From Clostridia bacterium (GTDB lineage Bacteria > Bacillota_A > Clostridia > Oscillospirales > CAG-272): a DNA stretch of 37,920 nt. The notes under the pieces were generated by a model. The model did no database searches and was not told the origin of the DNA. It saw only the letters and a list, made by a program, of their open reading frames with translations. Positions 23,337 through 32,179 of this stretch are shown piece by piece (within the stretch, counting starts at the first letter, position 1; the number at the start of each line of letters is the position of its first letter). Location of the stretch: the NCBI GenBank assembly GCA_017632155.1, contig JAGBRZ010000024.1, forward strand, positions 1 to 37,920, written 5' to 3'. The position numbers were made by a program, and so were the translations under genes.

Positions 23337-24875
23337 ATGCTTCTTCAAGAACTACTGCGTTCCGCGGGGATATATTACAGAGCCTGCGGGGACGAAAACA
23401 TCACGATCGATTCGATATCTTCAGACTCGCGCTCGGCGGGGGAAAATTCCCTGTTCGTGTGCATTCGAGGCCGCATTCACGACGGTCATTCTCACGCAAA
23501 AGAGGCGGTTGCCAAAGGCGCCACCGCCATACTTGCTGAGGATGAGCTTTATGACCTGCCGAGCCGAGTCACCGTTATATATACCGAGGATACGCGAGGT
23601 GCTCTTGCGCGGCTTTGGGACGCTTATTACGGGCATCCTGCACGCGATATGAAGCTGATCGCGGTCACTGGAACGAACGGAAAAACAACGGTAAGCTTTA
23701 TGCTTGACGCCATATTTTCCGCGTCGCTCTCAAAATGTGGTCTGATCGGCACGGTCTATTGCAGAACGCCGAAAAGACTTCTTGAAATCGAAAAAGGTGA
23801 TATGACAACGCCCGAGCCCGAGGTACTTTATCGAGTTCTTTCGGAAATGAAGCGGGACGTCGCGGAATACGTCTTTATCGAGGCAAGCTCACATGCGCTT
23901 GCTATGGGAAGACTTGAGCCCCTGAATTTTTATGCTGCGATCTTCACCAATCTTACCCCCGAGCATCTTGATTTTCATTCGGATCTCGAAAATTATTTTC
24001 TTGCAAAAGCCTCACTTCTCGAAAAATGTGAGCGTGCATATATAAATCTTGACGATTCTTATGCCTCTCGTTATCGCGCGTACGCGCGCGCGATGGGATG
24101 CCGAGCTAAATTGCTGTTTTACTCGGGAGCGGGCAAGGGTGAGGCGGATTTCAAAGCCGACAAAACAAAGCTTTGCGGTGTAAACGGCATTTCATACACA
24201 TATCGCTCGAAAAACACTGTGTGTGAGATACGATCTCCGATCCCCGGAAGATTCACGGTTGACAACACTCTTGCCGCCGCCGCGGTTGCCTTTGATCTCG
24301 GTGTCAGCGCGGGATGCGTTGCGGAGGCTATATCGGGCTTCGGTGGAGCGCCCGGAAGGCTCAAACGGGTCAAGGTAGCTTCGGGCTACGCCGCATCGGT
24401 CTACGTCGACTACGCGCACACACCCGATGCGCTTGAAAACATACTGAACGCGGCAAAAAGCTTTTTGCCGAAATCATCTAAGCTTATCCTCGTCTTTGGT
24501 TGCGGGGGCGATAGGGATAAAAGCAAACGCCCGCAGATGGGCAGAATCGCAACCTCGATTGCCGATGTGACGATAATAACGTCGGACAACAGCCGCAGCG
24601 AGCTGCCGGAGGACATCATTGCCGATATTCTTTCGGGAATTGATCCCGAAAGCGAGCACGCAGTTATCGTGTCGCGCGCCGATGCGATAAAATACGCCGT
24701 CAGAATTGCGAAGGACGGCGACGTTATCTTCCTTTGCGGAAAAGGCCACGAAAAATACGAGATCGGAATTGGTGGCAGACGTAATTTTGATGAGTCAGTC
24801 ATAGTCGAGCACGCGGTGCTTGAGGAGCTTGCGGGAAGAGAAGAAAACAAAGGGAAAAACGGTTATGAAAGTTAG
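23337..24875 (+). CDS. murE: MurE, UDP-MurNAc-tripeptide synthetase
   Basis: This 512-residue Mur ligase adds the third amino acid of the peptidoglycan stem. The ATP loop GTNGKTT is at about 112-118, the carbamylated-lysine region reads FLAKASLL, and the C-terminal part has SVYVDYAHTPDAL and FGCGGDRDKSKRP. The specificity loop reads DNSR (417-420) then SE. meso-DAP ligases usually have DNPR and lysine ligases lack the Arg, so meso-DAP is most likely although Pro is replaced by Ser. CGGAGG lies 5 nt before the ATG. Its last 11 nt overlap murF. Confidence 0.95.
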   Translation: MLLQELLRSAGIYYRACGDENITIDSISSDSRSAGENSLFVCIRGRIHDGHSHAKEAVAKGATAILAEDELYDLPSRVTVIYTEDTRGALARLWDAYYGHPARDMKLIAVTGTNGKTTVSFMLDAIFSASLSKCGLIGTVYCRTPKRLLEIEKGDMTTPEPEVLYRVLSEMKRDVAEYVFIEASSHALAMGRLEPLNFYAAIFTNLTPEHLDFHSDLENYFLAKASLLEKCERAYINLDDSYASRYRAYARAMGCRAKLLFYSGAGKGEADFKADKTKLCGVNGISYTYRSKNTVCEIRSPIPGRFTVDNTLAAAAVAFDLGVSAGCVAEAISGFGGAPGRLKRVKVASGYAASVYVDYAHTPDALENILNAAKSFLPKSSKLILVFGCGGDRDKSKRPQMGRIATSIADVTIITSDNSRSELPEDIIADILSGIDPESEHAVIVSRADAIKYAVRIAKDGDVIFLCGKGHEKYEIGIGGRRNFDESVIVEHAVLEELAGREENKGKNGYES

Positions 24876-26268
24876 ATTTGCCAATAATATACCAACAGTA
24901 GCGGAGCTTGCAAGCCTTTGCGGCGGTAGCCTGATAGGCGACGGCTCGGCAAAGATCAGCTCGGTTTGCACCGATTCGAGAGAGGTCGAGGAAGGCTCGC
25001 TCTTCATCGCGATAGTCGGTGAGAGAGTTGACGGACACAATTTCCTTCCCTCGGTGATCGCGGCGGGTGCGGGTTGCGCTCTTTGCTCAAGGATTCCCGA
25101 AGGTTCGGATATCCCGATAATTCTTGTTGAAGATACCGTGAAAGCACTCGGCAGACTCGGATATGAGTATTCGAAGAACTGCAAGGCAAGACGCGTGGGC
25201 GTCACGGGAAGCGTGGGAAAGACCACGACGAAGGAGTTTATCGCATCTGTTCTTTCGACAGCCGGAAAGGTTTGGAAGACGGAGGGCAACTTCAACAGCG
25301 TGATCGGACTTCCAATGTCGCTCCTGACACTCTCTGAGGATGCGGACTTCGCCGTTCTTGAAATGGGAATGACGGGACCCGGCGAGATAAAGCTTCTTTC
25401 CGACATTGCGTGCCCCGAGATCGGAGTTATAACCACGATCGGTACGGCGCATATGGAGCTTCTCGGCTCGCGTGAGAATATTGCGGCGGCAAAGCTTGAG
25501 ATCAAGAGTTCGCTTGCAGAAAACGGTCATCTGCTCCTTTGCGGAAATGAACCCTTGCTTGCAGATGAAGGCAAGACCGACAGCAGAGTAAGCTATTTCT
25601 CAACCGATGATAAAAATTCTGAATACTTCGCCTCCAAAATCACCTCGGATGAGGCTGGTATGACTTTTGATGCTTCCTGCGAGGGCGAGATGATCTATGA
25701 CCTTGAGATCCCCTCGATAGGAAAGCATAACGTCGCTGCTGCGCTTGCGGGCGTTGCGGTCGGACGAATGGTGGGTATTGATACCGAAAGGATCAGACGC
25801 GGCCTTGCCGCATACAGACCCGTTGGACTTCGTCAGCAAATGACGGACGTTGCGGGTATCAAGATCATTTCGGACTGCTACAACGCAAGCCCTGAATCAA
25901 TGAGAGCCGCTGCAGCGGTGCTTTCAACGGTCGCTTCGCACAGAAATGGCAAAAAGGTTGCGCTTCTCGGAGATATGCTTGAGCTTGGAAAGAACTCTCC
26001 CGCACTTCATTACGCGGTTGGCGAATGCTTTGCAGATGCGGGCGTGGATCTCCTTGTAACCTTCGGCGAGCGTGCGGAAATGATTGCAAACGGCTTTGCG
26101 GATAAGCGCGGCGAGGATAAGGTTCTGCGTTTCAGCGACAGAAGCGATGCGCTCTCTCCCGCAAAGGCACTTGCAAAGCTTCTCTCGGAGGGCGACGTGC
26201 TGATTCTCAAGGCAAGCCGAATGATAGCGGCAGAACGTGTTGCCGACGAACTTAAAAAACTTCTTTGA
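24865..26268 (+). CDS. murF: MurF, UDP-MurNAc-tripeptide D-Ala-D-Ala ligase
   Basis: This 467-residue enzyme attaches D-Ala-D-Ala to the tripeptide. The N-terminal domain has SSVCTDSREVEEGSLFIAI. The ATP loop is TGSVGKTTT (114-122), followed by KTEGNFNSVIGLP, the MurF hallmark that binds the nucleotide precursor. The glutamate region reads VLEMGMTGPGEI, then GTAHMELLGS and SDCYNASPESM near 345. The start at 24865 overlaps murE by 11 nt in another frame. The Shine-Dalgarno (AAAGGG) is weak, so coupling to murE is probable. The gene after next would normally be murD but is absent. Confidence 0.97.
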   Translation: MKVRFANNIPTVAELASLCGGSLIGDGSAKISSVCTDSREVEEGSLFIAIVGERVDGHNFLPSVIAAGAGCALCSRIPEGSDIPIILVEDTVKALGRLGYEYSKNCKARRVGVTGSVGKTTTKEFIASVLSTAGKVWKTEGNFNSVIGLPMSLLTLSEDADFAVLEMGMTGPGEIKLLSDIACPEIGVITTIGTAHMELLGSRENIAAAKLEIKSSLAENGHLLLCGNEPLLADEGKTDSRVSYFSTDDKNSEYFASKITSDEAGMTFDASCEGEMIYDLEIPSIGKHNVAAALAGVAVGRMVGIDTERIRRGLAAYRPVGLRQQMTDVAGIKIISDCYNASPESMRAAAAVLSTVASHRNGKKVALLGDMLELGKNSPALHYAVGECFADAGVDLLVTFGERAEMIANGFADKRGEDKVLRFSDRSDALSPAKALAKLLSEGDVLILKASRMIAAERVADELKKLL

Positions 26269-26297
26269 TTTTTGATTACAGATAAAGGATGATAGCC

Positions 26298-27293
26298 ATG
26301 AAGGAACGGATGCTGATTGAATTTTTTGCCATGACACTTGGAGTATTTTTTGTCACTTGGCTTATCCTTCGAAAGCTGATACCCGTGCTCAAAAGCCGCA
26401 AGATCGGGCAGAAGATATATGAAATCGGTCCCCGTTGGCACAAGGGCAAGGAGGGAACGCCGATTATGGGCGGTCTTGGATTCATAATCGCGACCATCAT
26501 CGGAATTGCCGTGATCAGCGGAGTTTATCTCTATTTTGGAAGAGAAAAAGAACTGCTCGGTGTTTGGCTGACTTTGGCACTCGCGCTCCTCAACGGTCTT
26601 ATCGGATTCTTTGATGACTACACCAAGCTTATCAAAAAGCAGAATCAAGGCTTTCTTGCTTGGCAGAAGCTTCTTCTTCAGCTTTTGGTTGCCGCCGCTT
26701 ACCTTTGGGCAATGAGCGCGTGCGGATTCATTGACACCGCGCTTGAAATTCCCTATTTCGATATTGAGCTTGAGCTTGGTATCTTCTACTACTTCTTTGC
26801 AATCCTCTTTATTGCGGGTATGGTCAACTCGGTCAACCTGACCGACGGTATTGACGGTCTTTGCTCGAGCGTTTCCGCAGTTGTTGGCGCATTCTTTGCT
26901 GTTGTTGCATTTGTAATGCTTCGTCCCGAGCTTGCAATTTTCCCCGCGACCGTTATCGGCGGTACTGTCGGATTCCTTATGTACAATTTCTACCCCGCAA
27001 AGATCTTTATGGGTGACACCGGTTCGCTTTACCTCGGCGGTGCAGTTGTCGGTATGGCGTTTCTGATTGAAGAACCTCTTATCATTATGATCGCGGGAAT
27101 CATCTACCTCATTGAAGTCGCATCTGTTATTCTTCAGGTCGGCTACTTCAAGATCACACACGGAAAGCGCATCTTCAAGATGGCTCCGATCCATCATCAT
27201 TTTGAAAAATGCGGATGGAGCGAGGTCAAGATCGTCGGCGTTTTCGCTCTGATTACTGCCATCGCGTGTGTACTCGCTTATCTGGGACTTTAA
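26298..27293 (+). CDS. mraY: MraY, phospho-MurNAc-pentapeptide translocase
   Basis: This is a 331-residue polytopic membrane enzyme with about ten helices that makes lipid I. Catalytic and substrate motifs are FFDDYTKL, NSVNLTDGIDGLCSS, FMGDTGSLYLGG and the cytoplasmic triple-His APIHHHFEK. RWHKGKEGTPIMGGLGF follows the first helix. I chose the ATG at 26298 rather than 26289 because AAAGGA (26284-26289) is 8 nt from it and would overlap the earlier ATG. It is followed after only 30 nt by ftsW. Confidence 0.97.
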   Translation: MKERMLIEFFAMTLGVFFVTWLILRKLIPVLKSRKIGQKIYEIGPRWHKGKEGTPIMGGLGFIIATIIGIAVISGVYLYFGREKELLGVWLTLALALLNGLIGFFDDYTKLIKKQNQGFLAWQKLLLQLLVAAAYLWAMSACGFIDTALEIPYFDIELELGIFYYFFAILFIAGMVNSVNLTDGIDGLCSSVSAVVGAFFAVVAFVMLRPELAIFPATVIGGTVGFLMYNFYPAKIFMGDTGSLYLGGAVVGMAFLIEEPLIIMIAGIIYLIEVASVILQVGYFKITHGKRIFKMAPIHHHFEKCGWSEVKIVGVFALITAIACVLAYLGL

Positions 27294-27323
27294 TTCTACT
27301 CAAAAAATCGGGAGGCTGCCGTT

Positions 27324-28583
27324 ATGGCGTGGTTTGATAAAAGAAAACATTCGCCGTCGGTCAGCGGTGACGGCATAAAACGCCGCCGCGCAAAAAGATC
27401 CTCATCCTTGCTCATCAGCCACAAAAAGGATAAGGGCTTGATCGAGGAAAACGAAGCCTCGCTTTTGATACTGCAAAGCAGACCCGATGCATTTTTCGCC
27501 GTGATATATGTGCTTTTGCTTGCACTCGGTGCAGTGCTTTCATTCAGCGCCGGCTCGGCTTATGCCGAAGAGGCTTACGGCTCGGGATTCTACTTTGTTA
27601 TGAACCACGTAAAACACCTGGTCAGCGGCTTGGTGGTTTCGGGATTCATCTACTTCTGCTCACAGCCTCGACTTATGAGGATCTTTTCGATAGCGTTTTA
27701 CGGCGGATCGATCCTGCTTCTCATTGCCGTGCTTTTTGTCGGCGTTACCGGCGGAGGAGCGCAAAGATGGCTTAACCTCGGCTTCTTCACACTTCAGCCC
27801 TCCGAACTTGCAAAAACGGGCATAATTCTTTTGATGGCACTCTATCTGACAAGGCACGACAAGGCGGTCACATCGAAGGGATTTAACAAATACTCCTTTG
27901 TTCACGGCTTTTTCGTTCCTTCGCTGATATTCATCCTTGTTTGCGTGCTCGTTCTGCTTGAGGACCATTTCTCGGGAACGATTATCATTGGTGCGATCGG
28001 GTTCGGAATGCTCTTTCTTGGCGGAACTTATCTTGGATGGTTTGTTTCGGTTATACCGTTCGGTGCGGTAATAGTGGCACTGATCCTCAGCACCGATTAC
28101 GCAAGGCAGAGAGTTGTAAGCTTCTTTGACAAGAGCTCGAACTCGCTGACCAACAACTGGCAGTCAACGCAAGGACTTTACGCGATCGGCTCGGGCGGAC
28201 TTTTCGGAGTTGGCCTTGGGAATTCAAATTTGAAATACGGTTACGTATCACAGCCGCAGAACGACTTCGTTTTCACGATAATTTGCGAGGAGCTTGGCTT
28301 CTTTGGAGCTACCGCAATACTTTTGCTTTTCTTCGCGCTGGTTGCAAGAGGAATCATCCTTGGCTCCCGCGCACCCGATAAATTTACTGCTCTCGTGATC
28401 TACGGACTGACCTTCAAGCTTGCCATCCACGTTTTTCTCAACGTCGGAGTTGTAAGCGGAATGCTTCCGAACACGGGAATCTCACTTCCTTTCTTTTCAA
28501 GCGGAGGAAGCGCAACGATTTCGCAGATGATCGATATGGGAATCATCCTTGGACTTTCGAGATTCTGCACACAGAAAAAATAA
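27324..28583 (+). CDS. ftsW: FtsW, SEDS-family peptidoglycan glycosyltransferase
   Basis: This 419-residue protein has ten predicted membrane helices preceded by a basic cytoplasmic tail of about 55 residues (KRRRAKRSSS). SEDS signatures include GGGAQRWLNLGFFTLQPSELAK, QGLYAIGSGGLFGVGLGNS, PQNDFVFTIICEELGFFGA and the C-terminal PNTGISLPFFSSGGSATIS. It polymerises glycan strands with the class B PBP encoded upstream. GGGAGG lies 7 nt or more before the ATG. In sporulating Clostridia the paralogue SpoVE can occupy this place. It directly follows mraY, with no murD between. Confidence 0.95.
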   Translation: MAWFDKRKHSPSVSGDGIKRRRAKRSSSLLISHKKDKGLIEENEASLLILQSRPDAFFAVIYVLLLALGAVLSFSAGSAYAEEAYGSGFYFVMNHVKHLVSGLVVSGFIYFCSQPRLMRIFSIAFYGGSILLLIAVLFVGVTGGGAQRWLNLGFFTLQPSELAKTGIILLMALYLTRHDKAVTSKGFNKYSFVHGFFVPSLIFILVCVLVLLEDHFSGTIIIGAIGFGMLFLGGTYLGWFVSVIPFGAVIVALILSTDYARQRVVSFFDKSSNSLTNNWQSTQGLYAIGSGGLFGVGLGNSNLKYGYVSQPQNDFVFTIICEELGFFGATAILLLFFALVARGIILGSRAPDKFTALVIYGLTFKLAIHVFLNVGVVSGMLPNTGISLPFFSSGGSATISQMIDMGIILGLSRFCTQKK

Positions 28584-28601
28584 ACCGAAAGGAGCCCTGA
28601 A

Positions 28602-29717
28602 ATGCGGGTTCTTGTGACGGGCGGAGGCACGGGCGGACACGTTAATCCCGCGCTTGCAATCGCCAATACAATCAAAAAGAATATTCCCGACGCCGAGATC
28701 GCATTCGTCGGCACGGTTCGAGGCCTTGAAAATCAGCTCGTTCCGAAGGCGGGGTATAAGCTTTACCACGTTGACGTGCGCGGCATTCGCCGTTCACTCT
28801 CGCTATATAATATCAGATCCCTTTGGCTCGCGGCGGTTTCGCCCGTGAAGGCAAAGAAGATAATCAAGGAATTCAAACCCGACCTCGTTGTCGGAACCGG
28901 CGGATACGTAAGCTGGCCGATACTTGTTGCGGCTTCAAGAATGAATATCCCGACGGCGGTTCACGAATCCAATGCAGTCCCCGGACTTGCGGTTCGAAAG
29001 CTCGTTCCCTATGTTGACCGCATATTCACTAATTTTGCAGTCAGCGCCGAGATTCTCGGCAAGAGCGGCAAGGTGATGCAGGTCGGATGCCCGATGCTCG
29101 GTGAGTTCGGCAACATCAGCCGCGAGGATGCAAGAAAGCAACTCGGAATTCCGCTTAATTCGAAATACATCGTTTCCTTCGGCGGCAGCCTTGGTGCGGC
29201 GGCGATGAACGATATGGCAATCGAGCTTATGCGCGATTACGTCAGCGCAAACAAAAATGTAAAATATACCCACGCAACGGGCGGCGATCATTTTGAATCT
29301 GTCAATGAACGATTCCTCGGCGAGGAACTTGATAAATACGAAAACATAGAGCTTCTGCAATATATTTACGATATGCCCCTTCGTATGGCGGCGGCAGACA
29401 TAATAATCAGCCGTGCGGGAGCTATTACGATCTCGGAGCTTGCGCGTCAGGGAAAGGCGGCAATACTTATCCCCTCGCCCAACGTAACCGACGATCAGCA
29501 AACAAAGAACGCAAAGGCTCTTGCCGACATTGGCGGTGCTTGTATGATCCGCGAGCCCGAGCTTGTGAACGGCAAGATCTGCAAAGAGGTCGCTTCACTT
29601 CTTGAGGACGGCGCAAGAAGAGCGGCAATGGAAAAGGCTATCGCGGGATTTGCCCCCCTCGATTCCAATAAACTGATATTTGATGAGCTTATAAGGCTCT
29701 CGAAAAGTAAAAAATAA
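28602..29717 (+). CDS. murG: MurG, lipid II synthase
   Basis: This is a 371-residue GT28 glycosyltransferase that transfers GlcNAc to lipid I on the inner membrane face. The N-terminal loop is TGGGTGGHVNPALA, followed by VGTGGYVSWPILVAA and TAVHESNAVPGLAVR. The C-terminal UDP-GlcNAc site has SFGGSLGAAAMND, ISRAGAITISELARQGKAA and LIPSPNVTDDQQTKNA. AAAGGAG precedes the ATG and it follows ftsW by 18 nt. Confidence 0.97.
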   Translation: MRVLVTGGGTGGHVNPALAIANTIKKNIPDAEIAFVGTVRGLENQLVPKAGYKLYHVDVRGIRRSLSLYNIRSLWLAAVSPVKAKKIIKEFKPDLVVGTGGYVSWPILVAASRMNIPTAVHESNAVPGLAVRKLVPYVDRIFTNFAVSAEILGKSGKVMQVGCPMLGEFGNISREDARKQLGIPLNSKYIVSFGGSLGAAAMNDMAIELMRDYVSANKNVKYTHATGGDHFESVNERFLGEELDKYENIELLQYIYDMPLRMAAADIIISRAGAITISELARQGKAAILIPSPNVTDDQQTKNAKALADIGGACMIREPELVNGKICKEVASLLEDGARRAAMEKAIAGFAPLDSNKLIFDELIRLSKSKK

Positions 29718-29756
29718 TTCGCAAGGAATATAAAGAAAGAAGGTGCTCCGATTGGG

Positions 29757-30752
29757 ATGAATCTCATAAAACAGAATAAACCCGCGGAAAGACCTTCGAA
29801 TCCGAGTGCGAGCAATTCAAACGTTTCGACCTATGTAAAAAAGGAAGAAAAGGTTTACGTTCGCAGATACGCAATGTCAGAAAGCAGACGCAGACGCTGG
29901 CTTGAGAATTTCAAAAAAGATCAGGCAGACAACATAATGTTTCCTTCAATGAAGCCTCTCAAAGCTGAAGAAGCGACACTTGACGACAAAAGAGAAAAGG
30001 CAAAGATCTTGATGATCTGCCTTGGAATTGCCTTGATACTTCTTCTTATCTGGCCTATGGCGAGATTCGCGGCATCGCATCTTGTCGTTGAGAATGTCAG
30101 AATTGAGGGAAGTGAGGCATATAGCGGGGAAGAGATACTCAATACCGCCGAGATCGAAATCGGTGACAGCTTGCCGATATTTAAGGTCAAAACAATGGAG
30201 AATGCTTTGCGAGCGTCGCTTCCTTATCTGAAAAGTTGTAAGATCACATTTGAACTGCCCGGCACGGTGATAATTACGCTTGCAGACGAAGCCCCCGCGT
30301 TTTGTGCGGAAATATTCGGTGAGTACTATGCGGTAAGCGCGGATCTTCGCGTGCTGGAAAGAGCGGACTCGAGCGGAAGATTTGCGAATCTGATTGATAT
30401 TGAATTACCTCTTGTATCACGCGCAATAGTTGGAGAAAATTTGATTTTCGCTGACGGAGATAATTGCGATCATATCACGGAATTCCTTACTTTGCTTTCT
30501 GATTCAGAGCTTAAAGGTCGCGTTGATAATGTATATTTCGATAAGAAATTCGACATTGTGGCGTGTATCGATTCGGAATTCCGCGTGATGTTCGGCTCGC
30601 CCTCGGATATGAAGCTGAAGCTGGCAACAGCTGCAAAGATGATCGGAGATAATTCCGACAAATGCGAAACGGGCGGAATTGTTGACGTCAGAGTGGTGGA
30701 TATCGCAGGCATTGTCATAAATGCGGATATCGACCCCACGGCAAGGGAATGA
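29757..30752 (+). CDS. ftsQ: DivIB/FtsQ-type cell division protein
   Basis: This 331-residue bitopic protein has an 83-residue cytoplasmic N-terminus rich in Arg and Lys (SESRRRRWLENFKK), a membrane helix at about 84-105 (ILMICLGIALILLLIWPM), then a POTRA domain (VVENVRIEGSEAYSGEEIL) followed by the FtsQ/DivIB beta domain. It bridges FtsL/DivIC and the septal synthases. The start is ATG 29757 with AAGAAGGTG about 12 nt upstream, which is long spacing. Like the FtsL-position protein, it carries a cytoplasmic tail longer than in E. coli. Family call is good from topology, POTRA and position. Confidence 0.9.
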   Translation: MNLIKQNKPAERPSNPSASNSNVSTYVKKEEKVYVRRYAMSESRRRRWLENFKKDQADNIMFPSMKPLKAEEATLDDKREKAKILMICLGIALILLLIWPMARFAASHLVVENVRIEGSEAYSGEEILNTAEIEIGDSLPIFKVKTMENALRASLPYLKSCKITFELPGTVIITLADEAPAFCAEIFGEYYAVSADLRVLERADSSGRFANLIDIELPLVSRAIVGENLIFADGDNCDHITEFLTLLSDSELKGRVDNVYFDKKFDIVACIDSEFRVMFGSPSDMKLKLATAAKMIGDNSDKCETGGIVDVRVVDIAGIVINADIDPTARE

Positions 30753-30799
30753 TTTCCCATATCGGCAGAAATTACAAAACAGAATTTTCCCGAAGATAC

Positions 30800-30828
30800 T
30801 TGAAATTTTGGAGAAAAAATTATATCAT
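30800..30828 (+). promoter_or_regulatory. Candidate internal promoter for ftsZ
   Basis: TTGAAA (30800-30805), a 17-nt spacer and TATCAT (30823-30828) are each one base off consensus, in an AT-rich 122-nt gap before ftsZ. A dedicated promoter would let ftsZ be made at a higher level than the upstream wall genes. Confidence 0.6.
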
Positions 30829-30874
30829 AATAATGTAAATAATAACTTTACCTATAAAATCGGAGGAATTGAAA

Positions 30875-32161
30875 ATGGCTTACAATTACGAACACGACAA
30901 CTTTAACACAAGCGACGATATTCTTGAAAGCGGAGTAAATATTAAAGTAGTCGGCGTTGGCGGCGGCGGTAACAACGCGGTCAACAGAATGATCGACACA
31001 AATATCAGAGGCGTTGAGTTTATCGCGGTAAACACCGACCGTCAGGCTCTCCGCAATTCTGTATCTCCCACACTTATTCCCATCGGCGAGAAGATCACCA
31101 AGGGTCACGGCGCAGGCGCAAATCCCGAGATCGGTCAGCGCGCAGCTGAGGAGAATGCAGAAGAGATCCGCGCTGCACTTGCAGGTGCAGATATGGTATT
31201 CATTGCAACCGGTATGGGCGGCGGAACAGGTACCGGCGCGGCTCCCGTTGTTGCAAGAATCGCACACGAAATGGATATTCTCACGGTTGCAATCGTAACC
31301 AAGCCCTTCCTCTTTGAGGGCCGCCGCCGTATGCTTCAGGCGGAAAAGGGTATTGAGGAGCTTCGCAATTACGTTGACTCCCTCGTTATCATTCCTAACG
31401 AAAGACTCAAGCAGGTTTCCGAGACCCGCATAACCCTCAAGAATGCTTTCGAGATCGCGGACGACGTTCTCCGTCGCGGCGTTCAGAGCATTTCCGAACT
31501 CATCAACGTTCCCGGCTTCATCAACCTTGACTTCGCTGACGTCACAAGCGTAATGCGCGATGCAGGTTATGCTCACATGGGTACAGGCTCGGCAACCGGT
31601 AAGGACAAGGCTGAGATCGCGGCAAAGGCTGCAATTTCCAGCCCGCTTCTCGAAACATCCATCAAGGGCGCAACCGGTATTCTTGTAAGCATCACCATGT
31701 CCCCCGATGTAGGACTCGAGGACGCAGACCTCGCTTCGACCATGATCACCGCAGAGGCACATCCCGATGCGAACGTAATCTGGGGAGCTGCATTCGATCC
31801 CGATCTTGAGGATGAGATGAAGATCACCATTATCGCAACCGGTTTTGAAAACCCCGGTCACGATGAGCATAAGGCTCCCGCGCGTCCCGCACAGCCCGCA
31901 CGTCCCGCTCCCGCGCAGAGACCCGCGCCTCAGCCCGCTCCCGCACCCCAGGCAGCACCTCAGCCGGCGCCCGCTCCCGCCACTCCCGTAGCTGAAGCTC
32001 CCGCACCCGCTCCCCAGCCGGCGCCCGCTCCTCAGCCCGCTCCCCAGCCGGTTCAGCCCCAGCGCCCCGCTCAGCAGAATCCCGGTGACAGCTTTGACGA
32101 TATAATGTCCATTCTTCGTCAGCGCAAGCCGAGAAATGATTTTGGCAACGGCAGAAGATAA
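30875..32161 (+). CDS. ftsZ: FtsZ, tubulin-like division ring protein
   Basis: This 428-residue GTPase forms the Z ring. It has [15 protein letters not shown], the nucleotide signature [12 protein letters not shown] (about 113-122), [19 protein letters not shown] and the catalytic [15 protein letters not shown] loop. CGGAGG (30861-30866) sets the start at 30875 rather than the upstream TTG. Residues about 330-400 form a linker made almost only of Pro, Ala, Gln and Arg, in [13 protein letters not shown] repeats. The C-terminal peptide [14 protein letters not shown] keeps the core for FtsA/SepF-type partners and is followed by a basic tail. No ftsA is present, so SepF elsewhere is the probable anchor. 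Confidence 0.98.
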   Translation: MAYNYEHDNFNTSDDILESGVNIKVVGVGGGGNNAVNRMIDTNIRGVEFIAVNTDRQALRNSVSPTLIPIGEKITKGHGAGANPEIGQRAAEENAEEIRAALAGADMVFIATGMGGGTGTGAAPVVARIAHEMDILTVAIVTKPFLFEGRRRMLQAEKGIEELRNYVDSLVIIPNERLKQVSETRITLKNAFEIADDVLRRGVQSISELINVPGFINLDFADVTSVMRDAGYAHMGTGSATGKDKAEIAAKAAISSPLLETSIKGATGILVSITMSPDVGLEDADLASTMITAEAHPDANVIWGAAFDPDLEDEMKITIIATGFENPGHDEHKAPARPAQPARPAPAQRPAPQPAPAPQAAPQPAPAPATPVAEAPAPAPQPAPAPQPAPQPVQPQRPAQQNPGDSFDDIMSILRQRKPRNDFGNGRR

Positions 32162-32179
32162 TCCCCGCGGAGGCAAAAA

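Noticed and set aside
23306..23539. 77-residue open frame starting between the PBP gene and murE
   Set aside because: It runs mostly inside murE in another frame and becomes Arg/His-rich noise; only a few upstream codons look gene-like.
30848..32176. 442-residue Gly/Cys/Arg-rich open frame opposite ftsZ
   Set aside because: It is the complement of ftsZ; the low-complexity Gly-rich part is just the reverse of the Pro/Ala linker codons.
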